The notes under the pieces: model-generated
Told to the model about the DNA's origin: nothing
Databases searched by the model: none
What the model saw: the letters and a program-made list of their open reading frames with translations, nothing else
Translations under genes and position numbers: made by a program
Part shown: piece by piece, positions 1 to 10,339 of the stretch
How the letters are laid out: each line of letters starts with the position of its first letter
Numbering within the stretch: position 1 is the stretch's first letter
Assembly (NCBI GenBank): GCA_020444515.1
Contig: JAHLKX010000001.1
Span: 558,001-622,000, forward strand
DNA: 64,000 bases
Direction of reading: 5' to 3'
Origin: Bacteroidota bacterium
Lineage (GTDB): Bacteria; Bacteroidota; Bacteroidia; Bacteroidales; JAADJA01

Positions 1-1188
1 AATGGACAAATTGAAAATTACACCAAAACCTGGGAAGATATCAATGAATTATTGCTCGACGATGAAGATTTTGGAATGCAATTGAAAGGAGGTGGTTTTT
101 TGAAGGATTTGGAAGATCAAATCAATGCATTGGCTACCGGACCGTTTGAAAAAATGGTTTTGGCCTATCAATTCATCCAAGACCACATGAAATGGAATGA
201 ACAAAATTCGGTTACTACCAGCCAGAATCTACGATCCGCATTTCATGACGGAGCCGGCAACAGTGCCGACATCAACCTCATCCTTGTCCTGCTTTTAAAT
301 AGATTAGACATCGAAACAGAGCCGGTTGCCATCAGTACCCGGTCTCATGGTATTATTCACCCAGCACAACCTACATTGTACGGATTTAACTATGTAATTG
401 CAGGTGCTTTTTATAGTGATCAGGTATTTTTAATGGATGCCACTGATCCCATGTTGCCTTTTGGTATGCTGCCTAAGCGGGATCTGAATGATCGTGGCCG
501 GATCATTTCCACAACCCGGTCGGATTGGATCAGTCTCAACACGGATAAACCCTTCAAGGTATTTACCATGGGTAATTTAACCCTGTCCGAAGAACTGTCC
601 TTTACAGGATCGCTGCAATCAGCTTTTCAGGACTATGCAGCACTGGCACAACGACGGAAAATCAATGGATTTACAACAGAAGATGATTATATTCAATCCA
701 TTGAAGATGATCATCCCGGACTTGATATTGCAGATTATGAGCTGATAAACAGAAGTGCATATTCAGAACAATACAAAGAAAAATTGGATGTTGAAATAAG
801 TGACCACTTGATAAATGCAGGTGATGTCCTTTATTTCAGCCCCATGTTGACAGAAATGATGGCTGAAAATCCTTTTAAATTGGAGGAACGCAAATACCCG
901 GTTGAGTATGCCTATCCAATCGATATTTCATATATGCTCTCTTTTACCGTTCCCGAAGGATATACAATTGATGAAATTCCTGAAAATGTAATGGTGCAAT
1001 TGCCTGACGAAGGAGGCACCTTTGTTTACTCTGTCAGCCAAATGGGAAATATGTTACAGGTGATGAGTAAAATTCAAATCAGTAAAAACATATTTTTTGC
1101 AAATGAGTATGAATACCTGAAAGCATTTTACGATCATATCATTACTAAGCATAAAGAACAGGTGGTTCTTAAAAAACAAGGAGGATGA
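1..1188 (+). CDS. Transglutaminase-like / DUF3857-DUF3858 protein, C-terminal part (5' end outside window)
   Basis: Frame is open from base 1 (NGQIENYTKTWEDINELL...). Contains GNSADINLILVLLLNRL...PVAISTRSHG and a C-terminal beta-rich region typical of Bacteroidota DUF3857 proteins. Confidence 0.7.
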   Translation, partial: NGQIENYTKTWEDINELLLDDEDFGMQLKGGGFLKDLEDQINALATGPFEKMVLAYQFIQDHMKWNEQNSVTTSQNLRSAFHDGAGNSADINLILVLLLNRLDIETEPVAISTRSHGIIHPAQPTLYGFNYVIAGAFYSDQVFLMDATDPMLPFGMLPKRDLNDRGRIISTTRSDWISLNTDKPFKVFTMGNLTLSEELSFTGSLQSAFQDYAALAQRRKINGFTTEDDYIQSIEDDHPGLDIADYELINRSAYSEQYKEKLDVEISDHLINAGDVLYFSPMLTEMMAENPFKLEERKYPVEYAYPIDISYMLSFTVPEGYTIDEIPENVMVQLPDEGGTFVYSVSQMGNMLQVMSKIQISKNIFFANEYEYLKAFYDHIITKHKEQVVLKKQGG

Positions 1189-3095
1189 GCAAGTTTTTAT
1201 GGACGATATTGGTTTTTTTAAATTTTTCCCCGGTCTTGATTATAGCCGGTGATCCCATCTATCCTGCCTATTTGATCCCAGATTCCCTGAAAGAAAATGC
1301 CAATGCGGTGATACGGTTCAGTGAAACTAACCTTCAAGTTTCCTCCGGATACAAAGCAACCTATTCGGTCAAAAATGTGATTACAATATTGAATAGCCGG
1401 GGAGATGATTATGGCATTTATATTGGATATTACGACAAGCAGCGCAAAATCAGTCACCTTTCTATCAGAATATATGATCAGTTGGGTAATTTGGTGGATA
1501 AAGTGAAAAACTCAGACATTGAAGACTACAGCGCTATATCGGGCTTTTCTTTATACGAAGATAACCGGGTCCGTTTTTATGAACCCACGGTAAATCGTTA
1601 TCCATATACCGTCATCATTGAATATTCACTCAATTACAATGGCTATATCCAGTTCCCTTACTGGCAACCCCAACCTGGATCAGATGTAGCCATCGAGCAT
1701 GCCATTCTGAATTTAAAAATGCCTTCGGATCATCCTATTCGGTATAAAACATACCACATGAAAGGTAAACCAACGGGGCGAGAATCAGGGGGTAGCATCG
1801 ATATTCACTGGATCCTGAAGCAGGTTAAAGCTTTTCAACCTGAACCCTTCCAACCTCTCATGAATGCTGTTTTACCGGTGGTATACCTTGCTCCTTCAAA
1901 TTTTTCTTATGATGGTTCTCGCGGAAATATGGATAACTGGGAAAACTTTGGGTACTGGGTTTACGAACTGCTGGAGGGAAAAACTTCGTTATCTGAATCA
2001 ACCCGACAAAAGATCACCGATTTGGTGATCGATGTTCCTGACACCCTCGAAAAGGTCCGCAGGATATACCAGTATATGCAAGAGTATACTCGTTATGTAA
2101 GCATTCAACTTGGGATAGGGGATTTCCAGCCATTTGATGCCGAAACGGTGGATCGTGTGGGATATGGTGATTGTAAAGCATTGACCAACTATACCCGTGC
2201 TTTGCTGGAATCTGTTGGAATATCTTCCATCTATACGATCGTTAAAGCAGGTGAGAATTGGGAAAACATTAAAACAGATTTTCCATCCCAGCAATTTAAC
2301 CATGTCATCCTCGCTGTGCCATTGCATAAGGATACCATTTGGCTGGAATGTACAAACCAACAGATGCCCTTTGGCTTCCTGGGGGAATTTACGGATAACC
2401 GCTGGGCTTTGGCCATCACACCTATGGGAGGAAAGCTCATCAAAACGCGCTCTTATCATACCGATTCCAACCAGAAAATTTGCCATGGAACCATTATTCT
2501 TGATGAAAATGGTGATGGAAATGGAACATTGAAATTCAAATACTCAGGATTACAATTTGATGAAGTGTTCGGATTTGTTATGGCTGATGATAAATCACAA
2601 AAAAAATGGTTGAGTCAAAATTTATATATTCCCAATGGAAAAGTCACAGGATACAATGTCGATCATGAGGGTGATATGCATCCATCTGCAAACCTTGAAG
2701 TGCAATATGACCTCGAAAAATATGCTGTTCGAAGCGGCAAAAGATTGTTCATTACACTAAACCCCCTGATTGGCTATCCCGAATTACCTGCACGGGAAGA
2801 AAAAAGAAAATATGATATCTGTCTGCACAAATCCTATATTCACACAGATAGTATCGTTTATAAACTACCCGATGGTTTTGAGGCTGAACATCTGCCTGCC
2901 CGGGTTGAATTATCATCAGCATTTGGCACATTTTCAACATCGGTGAATATTGATGATGGTCGAGCCACCTATATCCGCTGCTTGAGAATTAATGAAGGCC
3001 AGTATCCCGCATCTGATTATCCTGATTTTTATGCATTCTATAAAACTGTCACCAGGGCGGATAAAGCCAAACTGGTATTAACATCCGGATTTTAA
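1185..3095 (+). CDS. DUF3857 / transglutaminase-like domain protein
   Basis: Signal peptide; transglutaminase core GYGDCKALTNYTRALLESVGI with candidate catalytic Cys; overlaps the previous stop as ATGA. Confidence 0.8.
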   Translation: MSKFLWTILVFLNFSPVLIIAGDPIYPAYLIPDSLKENANAVIRFSETNLQVSSGYKATYSVKNVITILNSRGDDYGIYIGYYDKQRKISHLSIRIYDQLGNLVDKVKNSDIEDYSAISGFSLYEDNRVRFYEPTVNRYPYTVIIEYSLNYNGYIQFPYWQPQPGSDVAIEHAILNLKMPSDHPIRYKTYHMKGKPTGRESGGSIDIHWILKQVKAFQPEPFQPLMNAVLPVVYLAPSNFSYDGSRGNMDNWENFGYWVYELLEGKTSLSESTRQKITDLVIDVPDTLEKVRRIYQYMQEYTRYVSIQLGIGDFQPFDAETVDRVGYGDCKALTNYTRALLESVGISSIYTIVKAGENWENIKTDFPSQQFNHVILAVPLHKDTIWLECTNQQMPFGFLGEFTDNRWALAITPMGGKLIKTRSYHTDSNQKICHGTIILDENGDGNGTLKFKYSGLQFDEVFGFVMADDKSQKKWLSQNLYIPNGKVTGYNVDHEGDMHPSANLEVQYDLEKYAVRSGKRLFITLNPLIGYPELPAREEKRKYDICLHKSYIHTDSIVYKLPDGFEAEHLPARVELSSAFGTFSTSVNIDDGRATYIRCLRINEGQYPASDYPDFYAFYKTVTRADKAKLVLTSGF

Positions 3096-3158
3096 CAATA
3101 ATCTTAATCAATAGGATTCTCCTTTCAATTTTCTGGTACATTTACATCGATTTCTCAA

Positions 3159-4124
3159 ATGAGTAATTGGCTTATGCCATTTGGTACCATCATACAGCAG
3201 ATTTTGATACTCGGCATCCTGGCACTTACAGGTGTTTTTGCCGTCAGGTTTAATGTATTGAGTGTTTCAGCCAAGGAGGTGATCGAGAAACTGGTATTTT
3301 ATATCACCCTGCCATTGATGATCATCACCAAACTTTCAACGCTTGAATTTTCACCCATCATTCTTCAAAATGGCATATTCGTGATTGTAATGACCTACAT
3401 CATTATACTGGTACAGATTCTGGTCGGATCATTTGTGGCAAAATTGTTAAAACTCGAAGCATCAAAGGCCGTTATCCATACACTCCATACTTTCCTGGGT
3501 AATATAGTATTCCTGGGTTTCCCACTCCTGGATGCCTTGTTCCCTGGAGGCGAGGCAATTCTTTATGCTGCCCTTTACCAGCTTACCATGAATACCGTAT
3601 TATGGACCTGGGGGATTGGAAAACTTGATCAAAAGACCCCGGGGCGAAAATTAAAAAAACTGCTGAATCCCAATACAATTGCGCTGGTATCGGGCTTACT
3701 CCTTATGGGGTTGCACATTCCAATTCCTGAAATTGCAATGGCATCTCTGGGTGGTTTGGGTAAGACAACCCTTTACCTGGCCATGCTTTATATTGGTATC
3801 CTGCTGAGTGAAACGGCAGTTTGGCAATCCCTTAAACAAACAGACACACTGATTCTGAGCCTAAATAAACTACTCATTCTGCCTATTGGCCTGTTATTGG
3901 GTTTACAGTGGATCATTGAATTCGCCGGCATTCCGGTAAATCAGCTGGCATTATCTGTTGTCATCATTGAAGCTGCCATGCCTTGCATGACCATCCTGGT
4001 GATTCTGGCCAAAAGATACGGTGCCAATGACCTTAAGGCCATGGAGAATTTTGTGGTAAGCACCATATTAAGTATTATTACCCTTCCTTTGGTGATCTAT
4101 ATAATACATCAATTTAATTTGTAA
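3159..4124 (+). CDS. AEC (auxin efflux carrier) family transporter
   Basis: About 10 TM helices; FNVLSVSAKEVIEKLVFYITLPLMIITKLS and C-terminal EAAMPCMTILVILAKRYGAN typical of the AEC family. Confidence 0.8.
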   Translation: MSNWLMPFGTIIQQILILGILALTGVFAVRFNVLSVSAKEVIEKLVFYITLPLMIITKLSTLEFSPIILQNGIFVIVMTYIIILVQILVGSFVAKLLKLEASKAVIHTLHTFLGNIVFLGFPLLDALFPGGEAILYAALYQLTMNTVLWTWGIGKLDQKTPGRKLKKLLNPNTIALVSGLLLMGLHIPIPEIAMASLGGLGKTTLYLAMLYIGILLSETAVWQSLKQTDTLILSLNKLLILPIGLLLGLQWIIEFAGIPVNQLALSVVIIEAAMPCMTILVILAKRYGANDLKAMENFVVSTILSIITLPLVIYIIHQFNL

Positions 4125-4283
4125 TACATTGAGGTGGCGCTCATATGAATTAACCTAATCCTGTTTTTAAGTTGGTCATTGCAGCAGCTAATATGATCCA
4201 AAACATCCTCACGAACAAGAATCATATAGATCATTGTTAAGGAGTTGGGTCTGATGAAAGCAAAATCAAAAAAATATCGAAAT

Positions 4284-7200
4284 TTAGAAGACCAATCTAA
4301 TAAATTTTGTTTCGTTGTGTTCGATGAGGAAGTCCGTTGTAATTGGATTCAGGTTCTCTTCCAGAACATTGGCTTCGAAAGCTTCCACGGCACCTGTTTC
4401 CATTAGTAAGGCATTAATATCAATGTGGGCATGGTTCCCCTCGGTTTCCCGTATTTGCAGAATGACCCCATTACCCTCCATGGCTGGTGTTGTGCTTACC
4501 AGCAAAAGATTGGGAGCGTCCAGCGTAAGGAAGGATCTGTTGCTAATAATCGTCCCATTGCTTCCCTGCTGTGGCATGATTACACGCGACAATAAAGGAA
4601 TTCTTTCACCCCAACCAAAGCGAGTAGCCGAAGTTGTTGAAGCATCCGGACCGGAGGTGATGGTGTAACTCCACTGCAATTCACCTTCCTGGCTGGCCTT
4701 AAAATTGGTAACCCAGTAATTGTTCAGAACCCATGAAAAGACATGGTTGGTTTTGGGTCGAAGCCGGAAGTAATAATGGCCTGTGTTGATATCCCCGAAC
4801 TGAACAAGGGGTATGTCCGGGCTGATAAATACGATTTGTTCTTTCGAGTTCCTTACTGCAGCGAAGTTCTGAATCGTATTCCAATCGGAAGCGGTTCCTT
4901 CTATCTGGTTGATACCGGGCATGACCACACCTCCTTGAACTTCATATGCCAATTCCCCTTCGTCCATAACAAATGGAAAAGCCACATACAATCCTTCAGG
5001 GTCGGTAACCGGAAGTTTGAACATCCTGTAAAGGAATTGTATCTTTTTCTCATAATGGTACAATCTGATTTCCAGATCTACTCCACGTTCATCAGCACAA
5101 ACAGGAAGATCGCCATGCAGGAAAATGCTTTTATAAATTGCCCCATTTCGCGTATCAGTAATTTCAATATTTTGTAAAAGACTCCGTTTTAGATCCAACG
5201 GTCGATAAACCGTATCTCTATTATTATTTGTGAGCCGTTCCAGATCATGACGGTTGGTCAATTGTTCATAAATCATCTGTCCCATACTGAGTGTATCAGC
5301 CGGATCAATAAGTTCATTATTTAAAGTTTTATCATACAAGCTGGAGATGACCCCACACTCCTCATTGATGACCAGTTGGTAAAAGTTATTTTCAAATTGC
5401 TTTCCGTCGTCAGGCCGGTTTTTGGCACCCTGTTGATCCAGATTGATCTGTAGGGTTTTATAACCCACAGGCGGGATATCCTTTACCCAAAGTACATAAT
5501 AGGCTCCTTCCATTCGTTGTTCAATGCGTTGCCAGGCAATCTCCTGCTGATCGCTATCGGTGATGGTAAAGTCAATGCCCTCAGGGATCACCTCATTTTG
5601 AATAAACAGTTCCACCAAACCTGATCGCATCCAGTTAAGGGTATTGAAAACAGTGATGGTAGGCTTATGGGATTGTTCGAGCAGGGGTTCAAAATAAGCC
5701 AGTGCCTTCTCTTCCAGGGCGTGCGCCTTTTTAAAAGCTTCCCATGCATAAGCAGATTTCATGGACCATTGATTGATGGTATTTTTTGCCCTGGGATCCG
5801 ATACACTTTCAGCGGCACCATGGGTATGTTCATCATAAAACAGCAGGTTGTCATAAATATTTCGGATATCTTTTAGCGTACCTTCCGGCAGAGCGTCATT
5901 CATCATCCTCAACATCGCCAACACACCGGTGATGGCTGTCATTTGCGACTGAGTTTTTCTTACGATTTGGGTTTCATGGGCAGCTGACGCCACGCCATCG
6001 GTCCACCAATCAGGCCAGGCAGCCTGATGGACCGGTAGATCATCTGCATGTTGTTCATCCAGCCAGACCATAAAATCTCTTGCCAGGGCACTCTTTAATT
6101 TGGGCCATTCATATTTTTCATTCCATGCATTAATGATATCACACACTTTCGCAGAAGGAGGAGAGTTGTCGGTGATGTATCCCGAGAACTGCAAGGATAT
6201 CCGATTATAAGGATAGTTTTTAGTTTCAAGTTTTGAGAGGTATTGCGACAGGTTGGACCGAAAAACATCCTGCTGTCCTGTTGTCAGGCTCAAGGCATTA
6301 CCATGCTGGTAGTGTTCGCTTCGGTATGCCATGAGGCGGTTGCCGGCAGGTGACTCCCACCAGAATGAAGTGGGTTTATCAAAGGGCTTACGGGCGCGAT
6401 GAGCATGAATTCCCATGGTGAGATAACGAACATCGGTGTGCTGATAATAATCGACCATGCACCAGGCGATGCCATTGACATCATTTTGCATGGCTGTAGT
6501 CACATCGATGCCCTTGCTCTTGAGCATATGCAGTGTTTTGGTTTGCATGGCCATAGCCGGCTCGTCGGTGATCTCCGAAAAATTAAGGAACATACCGGTA
6601 GCTTCAATCCTGCCTTCCTTGATGCGCCGGATAAGACGTTCGACTTGTTCTTTTGGCCGACTTTCAAGGTATTCCCTTACCGACCAGGAGGTTTCGCAGG
6701 TCCATCTGAATTTAGCATCTTCAGGATAATGATCGGTTTGATCACAAAAATCGAGTGCCATGTCAATATACCTGAGGTGCTCCGGCAATATTTCCTGCTG
6801 TGGGCGGGTATAACCAATGTCGGTATGGGTATGTTGCACCAAATAGATGGTCCATTCCCTTATGGGTGCCAGAATTATCGGTTTTGGAATCGGGGGAGCA
6901 TCGCCTTTCTGAATCGTTGCGATCAAATAGGTGGTGTCGTTCACCATCGGCAGGTCCATTTCAGCTTTGTTATATCCAGGCTGAAGATCAATAACAAGGG
7001 TTTGGTCTGCTATTGAAAGCTGAACCTGCTGGGGGGCTCCAATGTGGACGAAATCCGCACTGATTGAATGCCATAGCCTGCTTTCCTTTTTTACGACAAC
7101 TTTATTTTGATAAATATTGATGCTTTCCAAAACCGGTGACTTAAAAGTCATATACCAGGCATTGTTTGCTCTGGTATCAGTGGCAACCCTGAATGTCTGC

Positions 7201-7685
7201 GCTACTCCTTTCTTAAGAGCTGAAACAGGTAGCTTCAAAATGGCAAATCCCATCTGATCCTCATATTTGTCGAGCATCGTGACCTTGAAGGTCAATTCAG
7301 CACCATCTTCACCTTTAAAAATAACAGGACCTGTTTCGCTGGTGGTGGAATTGTTGAAAGTAAACCAACGCTTGCCATTGACATCAAGAAAGAAGGTGGC
7401 CGGATCGGAGACCACATCCATACCAAACAACCAGATAAAGTGGATAAAAACCTGGTTGTAATTTTCAGGTACGACTTCACTTTCCCATTCAATGGGTGCA
7501 TAATCTTCCCGTCCCCGGATGAGCAAAGAAGTATTCACTTCTGGGAGGGGAGAATGATAACCGAACCGGGTGCCACTTACATCTTTTTCATATCCCTGGA
7601 AATACTGGGAGTGAGTAGCCTGCCCAAAAGTGTAAGTCATTGATATAAAGAATGTAATTACAAGTAACCAAAAGTTATACTTCAT
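4284..7685 (-). CDS. Glycoside hydrolase family 38-like alpha-mannosidase (secreted)
   Basis: VQHTHTDIGYTRPQ zinc motif, FRWTCETSWSVREYL, QNDVNGIAWCMVDY; signal peptide MKYNFWLLVITFFISMTYTFG. ORF track extends to 7721; start moved to the signal-peptide Met. Confidence 0.85.
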   Translation of the reverse strand: MKYNFWLLVITFFISMTYTFGQATHSQYFQGYEKDVSGTRFGYHSPLPEVNTSLLIRGREDYAPIEWESEVVPENYNQVFIHFIWLFGMDVVSDPATFFLDVNGKRWFTFNNSTTSETGPVIFKGEDGAELTFKVTMLDKYEDQMGFAILKLPVSALKKGVAQTFRVATDTRANNAWYMTFKSPVLESINIYQNKVVVKKESRLWHSISADFVHIGAPQQVQLSIADQTLVIDLQPGYNKAEMDLPMVNDTTYLIATIQKGDAPPIPKPIILAPIREWTIYLVQHTHTDIGYTRPQQEILPEHLRYIDMALDFCDQTDHYPEDAKFRWTCETSWSVREYLESRPKEQVERLIRRIKEGRIEATGMFLNFSEITDEPAMAMQTKTLHMLKSKGIDVTTAMQNDVNGIAWCMVDYYQHTDVRYLTMGIHAHRARKPFDKPTSFWWESPAGNRLMAYRSEHYQHGNALSLTTGQQDVFRSNLSQYLSKLETKNYPYNRISLQFSGYITDNSPPSAKVCDIINAWNEKYEWPKLKSALARDFMVWLDEQHADDLPVHQAAWPDWWTDGVASAAHETQIVRKTQSQMTAITGVLAMLRMMNDALPEGTLKDIRNIYDNLLFYDEHTHGAAESVSDPRAKNTINQWSMKSAYAWEAFKKAHALEEKALAYFEPLLEQSHKPTITVFNTLNWMRSGLVELFIQNEVIPEGIDFTITDSDQQEIAWQRIEQRMEGAYYVLWVKDIPPVGYKTLQINLDQQGAKNRPDDGKQFENNFYQLVINEECGVISSLYDKTLNNELIDPADTLSMGQMIYEQLTNRHDLERLTNNNRDTVYRPLDLKRSLLQNIEITDTRNGAIYKSIFLHGDLPVCADERGVDLEIRLYHYEKKIQFLYRMFKLPVTDPEGLYVAFPFVMDEGELAYEVQGGVVMPGINQIEGTASDWNTIQNFAAVRNSKEQIVFISPDIPLVQFGDINTGHYYFRLRPKTNHVFSWVLNNYWVTNFKASQEGELQWSYTITSGPDASTTSATRFGWGERIPLLSRVIMPQQGSNGTIISNRSFLTLDAPNLLLVSTTPAMEGNGVILQIRETEGNHAHIDINALLMETGAVEAFEANVLEENLNPITTDFLIEHNETKFIRLVF

Positions 7686-7846
7686 AATAAGATCAAGTTT
7701 ATTATTGGGAAGTTGGAACAACGCATTGAATTTGAATGCTAAACTAATGGAAAAAAATAAGATGGATACTACGAATTTCAGCTTTGAATTTTCTTCGTTA
7801 AATACAGGCTTGATTAAAACTTCAAGGTGTAGGTAGCGTATTTATT

Positions 7847-8287
7847 TTAAAAAACCCAGGGAAAAATCCGCCAGGTTGATAGTTGGTAAGTGCCATAACG
7901 GGTATAACGCTCCTTTAACAAACGTTCTTCAAATAAGAGTTTAACCACCAGATTGATCGTGAAAATGGCCAGCAATACAATGGATAAGAGGTTACCATCT
8001 GGTAAAATCATGGGGTATAATATTAAAATAAGGCTGAGATACATGGGGTGCCTCACCAATCGATAAGGACCGGTCGTGATCAGAACGGAATCATGAAGTG
8101 GAACCGGGGTAACATTGAGCCGGCTTTTTCGCATCTCTAAAATGGCCCACAGTCCAAGTATCATACCTGAGAATTGCACTCCCAAAAGCAGCGGAATCAT
8201 GGCAAACCAGTCATTATAAAAGAGTAATAATCCCAGGGTAAGGAATTGGATGGTGGTTAAAATGCCTGATTTGACAGTTCTGTTCAC
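7847..8287 (-). CDS. Isoprenylcysteine carboxyl methyltransferase (ICMT/PEMT)-like membrane methyltransferase
   Basis: GPYRLVRHPMYLSLILILYPMIL plus C-terminal FEERLLKERYTRYGTYQLSTWRIFPWVF. Confidence 0.75.
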   Translation of the reverse strand: MNRTVKSGILTTIQFLTLGLLLFYNDWFAMIPLLLGVQFSGMILGLWAILEMRKSRLNVTPVPLHDSVLITTGPYRLVRHPMYLSLILILYPMILPDGNLLSIVLLAIFTINLVVKLLFEERLLKERYTRYGTYQLSTWRIFPWVF

Positions 8288-8342
8288 GATTGAATGTTTT
8301 TTTCAGAACATTGCTAAGCGTTCTTTGTTCACCGGAAGACAT

Positions 8343-8370
8343 AAAAAAGGGTTGCCGTTCCCGGCAACCC
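8343..8370 (-). terminator. Rho-independent terminator of the DUF4382 gene
   Basis: GGGTTGCCG-TTCC-CGGCAACCC, 9-bp stem; followed on the minus strand by T6. Confidence 0.85.
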
Positions 8371-8396
8371 CAACTACTGGTGGTTATTATGTTCTG

Positions 8397-9191
8397 CTAA
8401 TGCAAAACAATAATGCCTAGATCGGAGATAACTCCGTTTATGACGATCACATCCTCCAGGACCTGCATAGGATAATCTACAGGCCATATTTCAACCCTAT
8501 AGAGGCCTTCCTGCAAGCCACTGATTAAAAATTTACCTTCGTCATTTGAAAAGGCACCCGATGTGTCCAGCGATATTGGATCAATAGCGTAGATTTGGGC
8601 GAAAACTTGCGGATCAAGTTGACCCCGAATGGACCCATCGGTGCCTTTTGCAATGACTTTCAGAACCGGTTTTAATTTATAGTTTCCGTTTCCAGTTTGG
8701 TGGATCGATGCAGCCGCATCAAAATCAATGAGAACTGCATAACTGATCCCCGGCATCAATTCGTAATGCAAGTTAAGTTTTAAACCGGAACTTTGTCCGC
8801 TCGGTATGCTCAAGGAAAGTGTATCACCTTCGACGACCACCGAATTCTGGTCGCCTAAAATAAATCGTATTTGTGAAATGATCCCTGAAGGCAGCTCGTC
8901 TTCAGCAATCACAGTATCTATACCATTCGTTAATTCAAGTAAATCATAAATACCATCATTGGTTTGGATGGATTTCCAGCCCTCTGCATTACTGTGTACC
9001 TGTATTTCCATAATATCAATCAATACAGCATCGTAGTTTGCAGGATAATCCGTCATTCGCACCTGGAAAACGGCTTTTCCGCCAAGGGGTTGATTATCAT
9101 TTACATCTTTCTGACCGCAGGCTCCAAAAAGGATGGTTATGATGAGCAGGAATAGGGTATTCCGTAGACTATTTATAGCAATTAATTTCAT
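8397..9191 (-). CDS. DUF4382 domain lipoprotein
   Basis: Lipobox LFGACG after MKLIAINSLRNTLFLLIITI; VRMTDYPANYDAVLIDIMEIQVH typical of DUF4382; C-terminal carboxypeptidase-regulatory-like segment. Start set at internal ATG. Confidence 0.75.
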   Translation of the reverse strand: MKLIAINSLRNTLFLLIITILFGACGQKDVNDNQPLGGKAVFQVRMTDYPANYDAVLIDIMEIQVHSNAEGWKSIQTNDGIYDLLELTNGIDTVIAEDELPSGIISQIRFILGDQNSVVVEGDTLSLSIPSGQSSGLKLNLHYELMPGISYAVLIDFDAAASIHQTGNGNYKLKPVLKVIAKGTDGSIRGQLDPQVFAQIYAIDPISLDTSGAFSNDEGKFLISGLQEGLYRVEIWPVDYPMQVLEDVIVINGVISDLGIIVLH

Positions 9192-9200
9192 TACATGAGC

Positions 9201-9223
9201 AACTTGCAAAAGCTATGCAAGTT
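9201..9223. promoter_or_regulatory. Perfect inverted repeat upstream of the DUF4382 gene
   Basis: AACTTGCA-AAAGCTA-TGCAAGTT. Confidence 0.4.
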
Positions 9224-9542
9224 CCTTCAGAAAAATCTATGGCTACCAGTCTTTGTTTTATTTTCTTCTGAAATCCTCATCAGATAACGATTTTGAATCT
9301 CATGGATTTTGAAAAAATAAATTGACCACGGAACAAACTCCCAATTTATTGTCAATATGAAAAGGTTTTTTGCAAAAAGAAATTAAATATGTAATAATGT
9401 GATCCAATATCTAAAATGTATATAAAAAATACAATAAGGGATGTTGATTCAAAAGTTTATTTTAAAACTCAATAGGCGCTATTAAGGATTGACTCGTATA
9501 ATTAGAAGGTATAAACTCAGCGTATGAAAATATCACTGGGCA

Positions 9543-10250
9543 TTATTCAATAGGATGGTTATTGAGCTCCAGAACTTTCAGCATTCGGATGAATTCATCA
9601 TGCAGTTTTGCTTCTATTTTTAGTAATTCTCCGGTTACGGGATGTACAAACTCCAGTGAAATTGCATGAAGCATCATGGTGCTCATGCCCCATTTTTCTT
9701 TGAAAAGTTTGTTCTGTTTATTGCATCCATATGGTCGATCTCCTATGATAGGATGAAAAATATGAGCCAAATGTTTTCGGATCTGATGTGTACGTCCAGT
9801 CAGGGGCTTTATCCTGATAAGTGAATACCGTGAAGTATTATGCTTTCCATATGGAAGGGGGATTTCCGAACGCGCGATTGTGATAAATGATGTTCTTGCG
9901 TCCTGTATGGTGCCATCTTCGCGAACAAGCGGATAATCAATGGTTCCTGTTTCTTCGGTGAATCCCCTCACAATGGCCAGGTATACTTTTGCCACCAGGT
10001 TTTTGGAAAATTGTGCCTGGGTCAATCGGTTTGTCTTCGGATCAAGGGCAAACAACAGTACCCCACTGGTCTTTCGGTCAAGCCGGTGGCAGGGATAAAC
10101 CCTTTGGTGGATTTGATCCCTCAGCACCTGCAAAGCACATGGAGATGCATCTCCTGCCATCGGCGTTTTATGCACCAATAATCCAGGTGGCTTATTAATG
10201 GCGACAAGATAAGGATCGTGATAAATGACATCCAATTGGATCTTTTCCAT
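9543..10250 (-). CDS. RluA-family 23S rRNA/tRNA pseudouridine synthase
   Basis: CHRLDRKTSGVLLFALD catalytic motif and PLTGRTHQIRKHLAHI. Confidence 0.88.
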   Translation of the reverse strand: MEKIQLDVIYHDPYLVAINKPPGLLVHKTPMAGDASPCALQVLRDQIHQRVYPCHRLDRKTSGVLLFALDPKTNRLTQAQFSKNLVAKVYLAIVRGFTEETGTIDYPLVREDGTIQDARTSFITIARSEIPLPYGKHNTSRYSLIRIKPLTGRTHQIRKHLAHIFHPIIGDRPYGCNKQNKLFKEKWGMSTMMLHAISLEFVHPVTGELLKIEAKLHDEFIRMLKVLELNNHPIE

Positions 10251-10290
10251 GTGGTCAAAGTTCTATATTTTTTCGGATGATCACCGCATA

Positions 10291-10318
10291 AAAAACCCGG
10301 ATTGCAAAAATCCGGGTT
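10291..10318 (-). terminator. Rho-independent terminator of the PKD/BNR gene
   Basis: AACCCGGAT-TGCAAAA-ATCCGGGTT with T-run on the minus strand. Confidence 0.85.
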
Positions 10319-10339
10319 AGTTGTCATTAAATATAAGTC

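Noticed and set aside
1218-2940. Antisense and alternate-frame ORFs (1218-1457, 1998-2486, 2197-2532, 2231-2443, 2752-2940)
   Set aside because: Lie within the well-supported DUF3857 gene; no domain, signal or initiation context; similar shadow ORFs occur inside most long genes here.
6290-7643. Several ORFs of 60-205 aa overlapping the GH38 gene
   Set aside because: The minus-strand GH38 reading frame has clear catalytic motifs; the overlapping ORFs have no recognisable features.
4284-7685. Polysaccharide utilisation locus around GH38 (or GH88/105 at 57433-58551)
   Set aside because: No SusC/SusD, sensor regulator or further CAZymes next to either gene.
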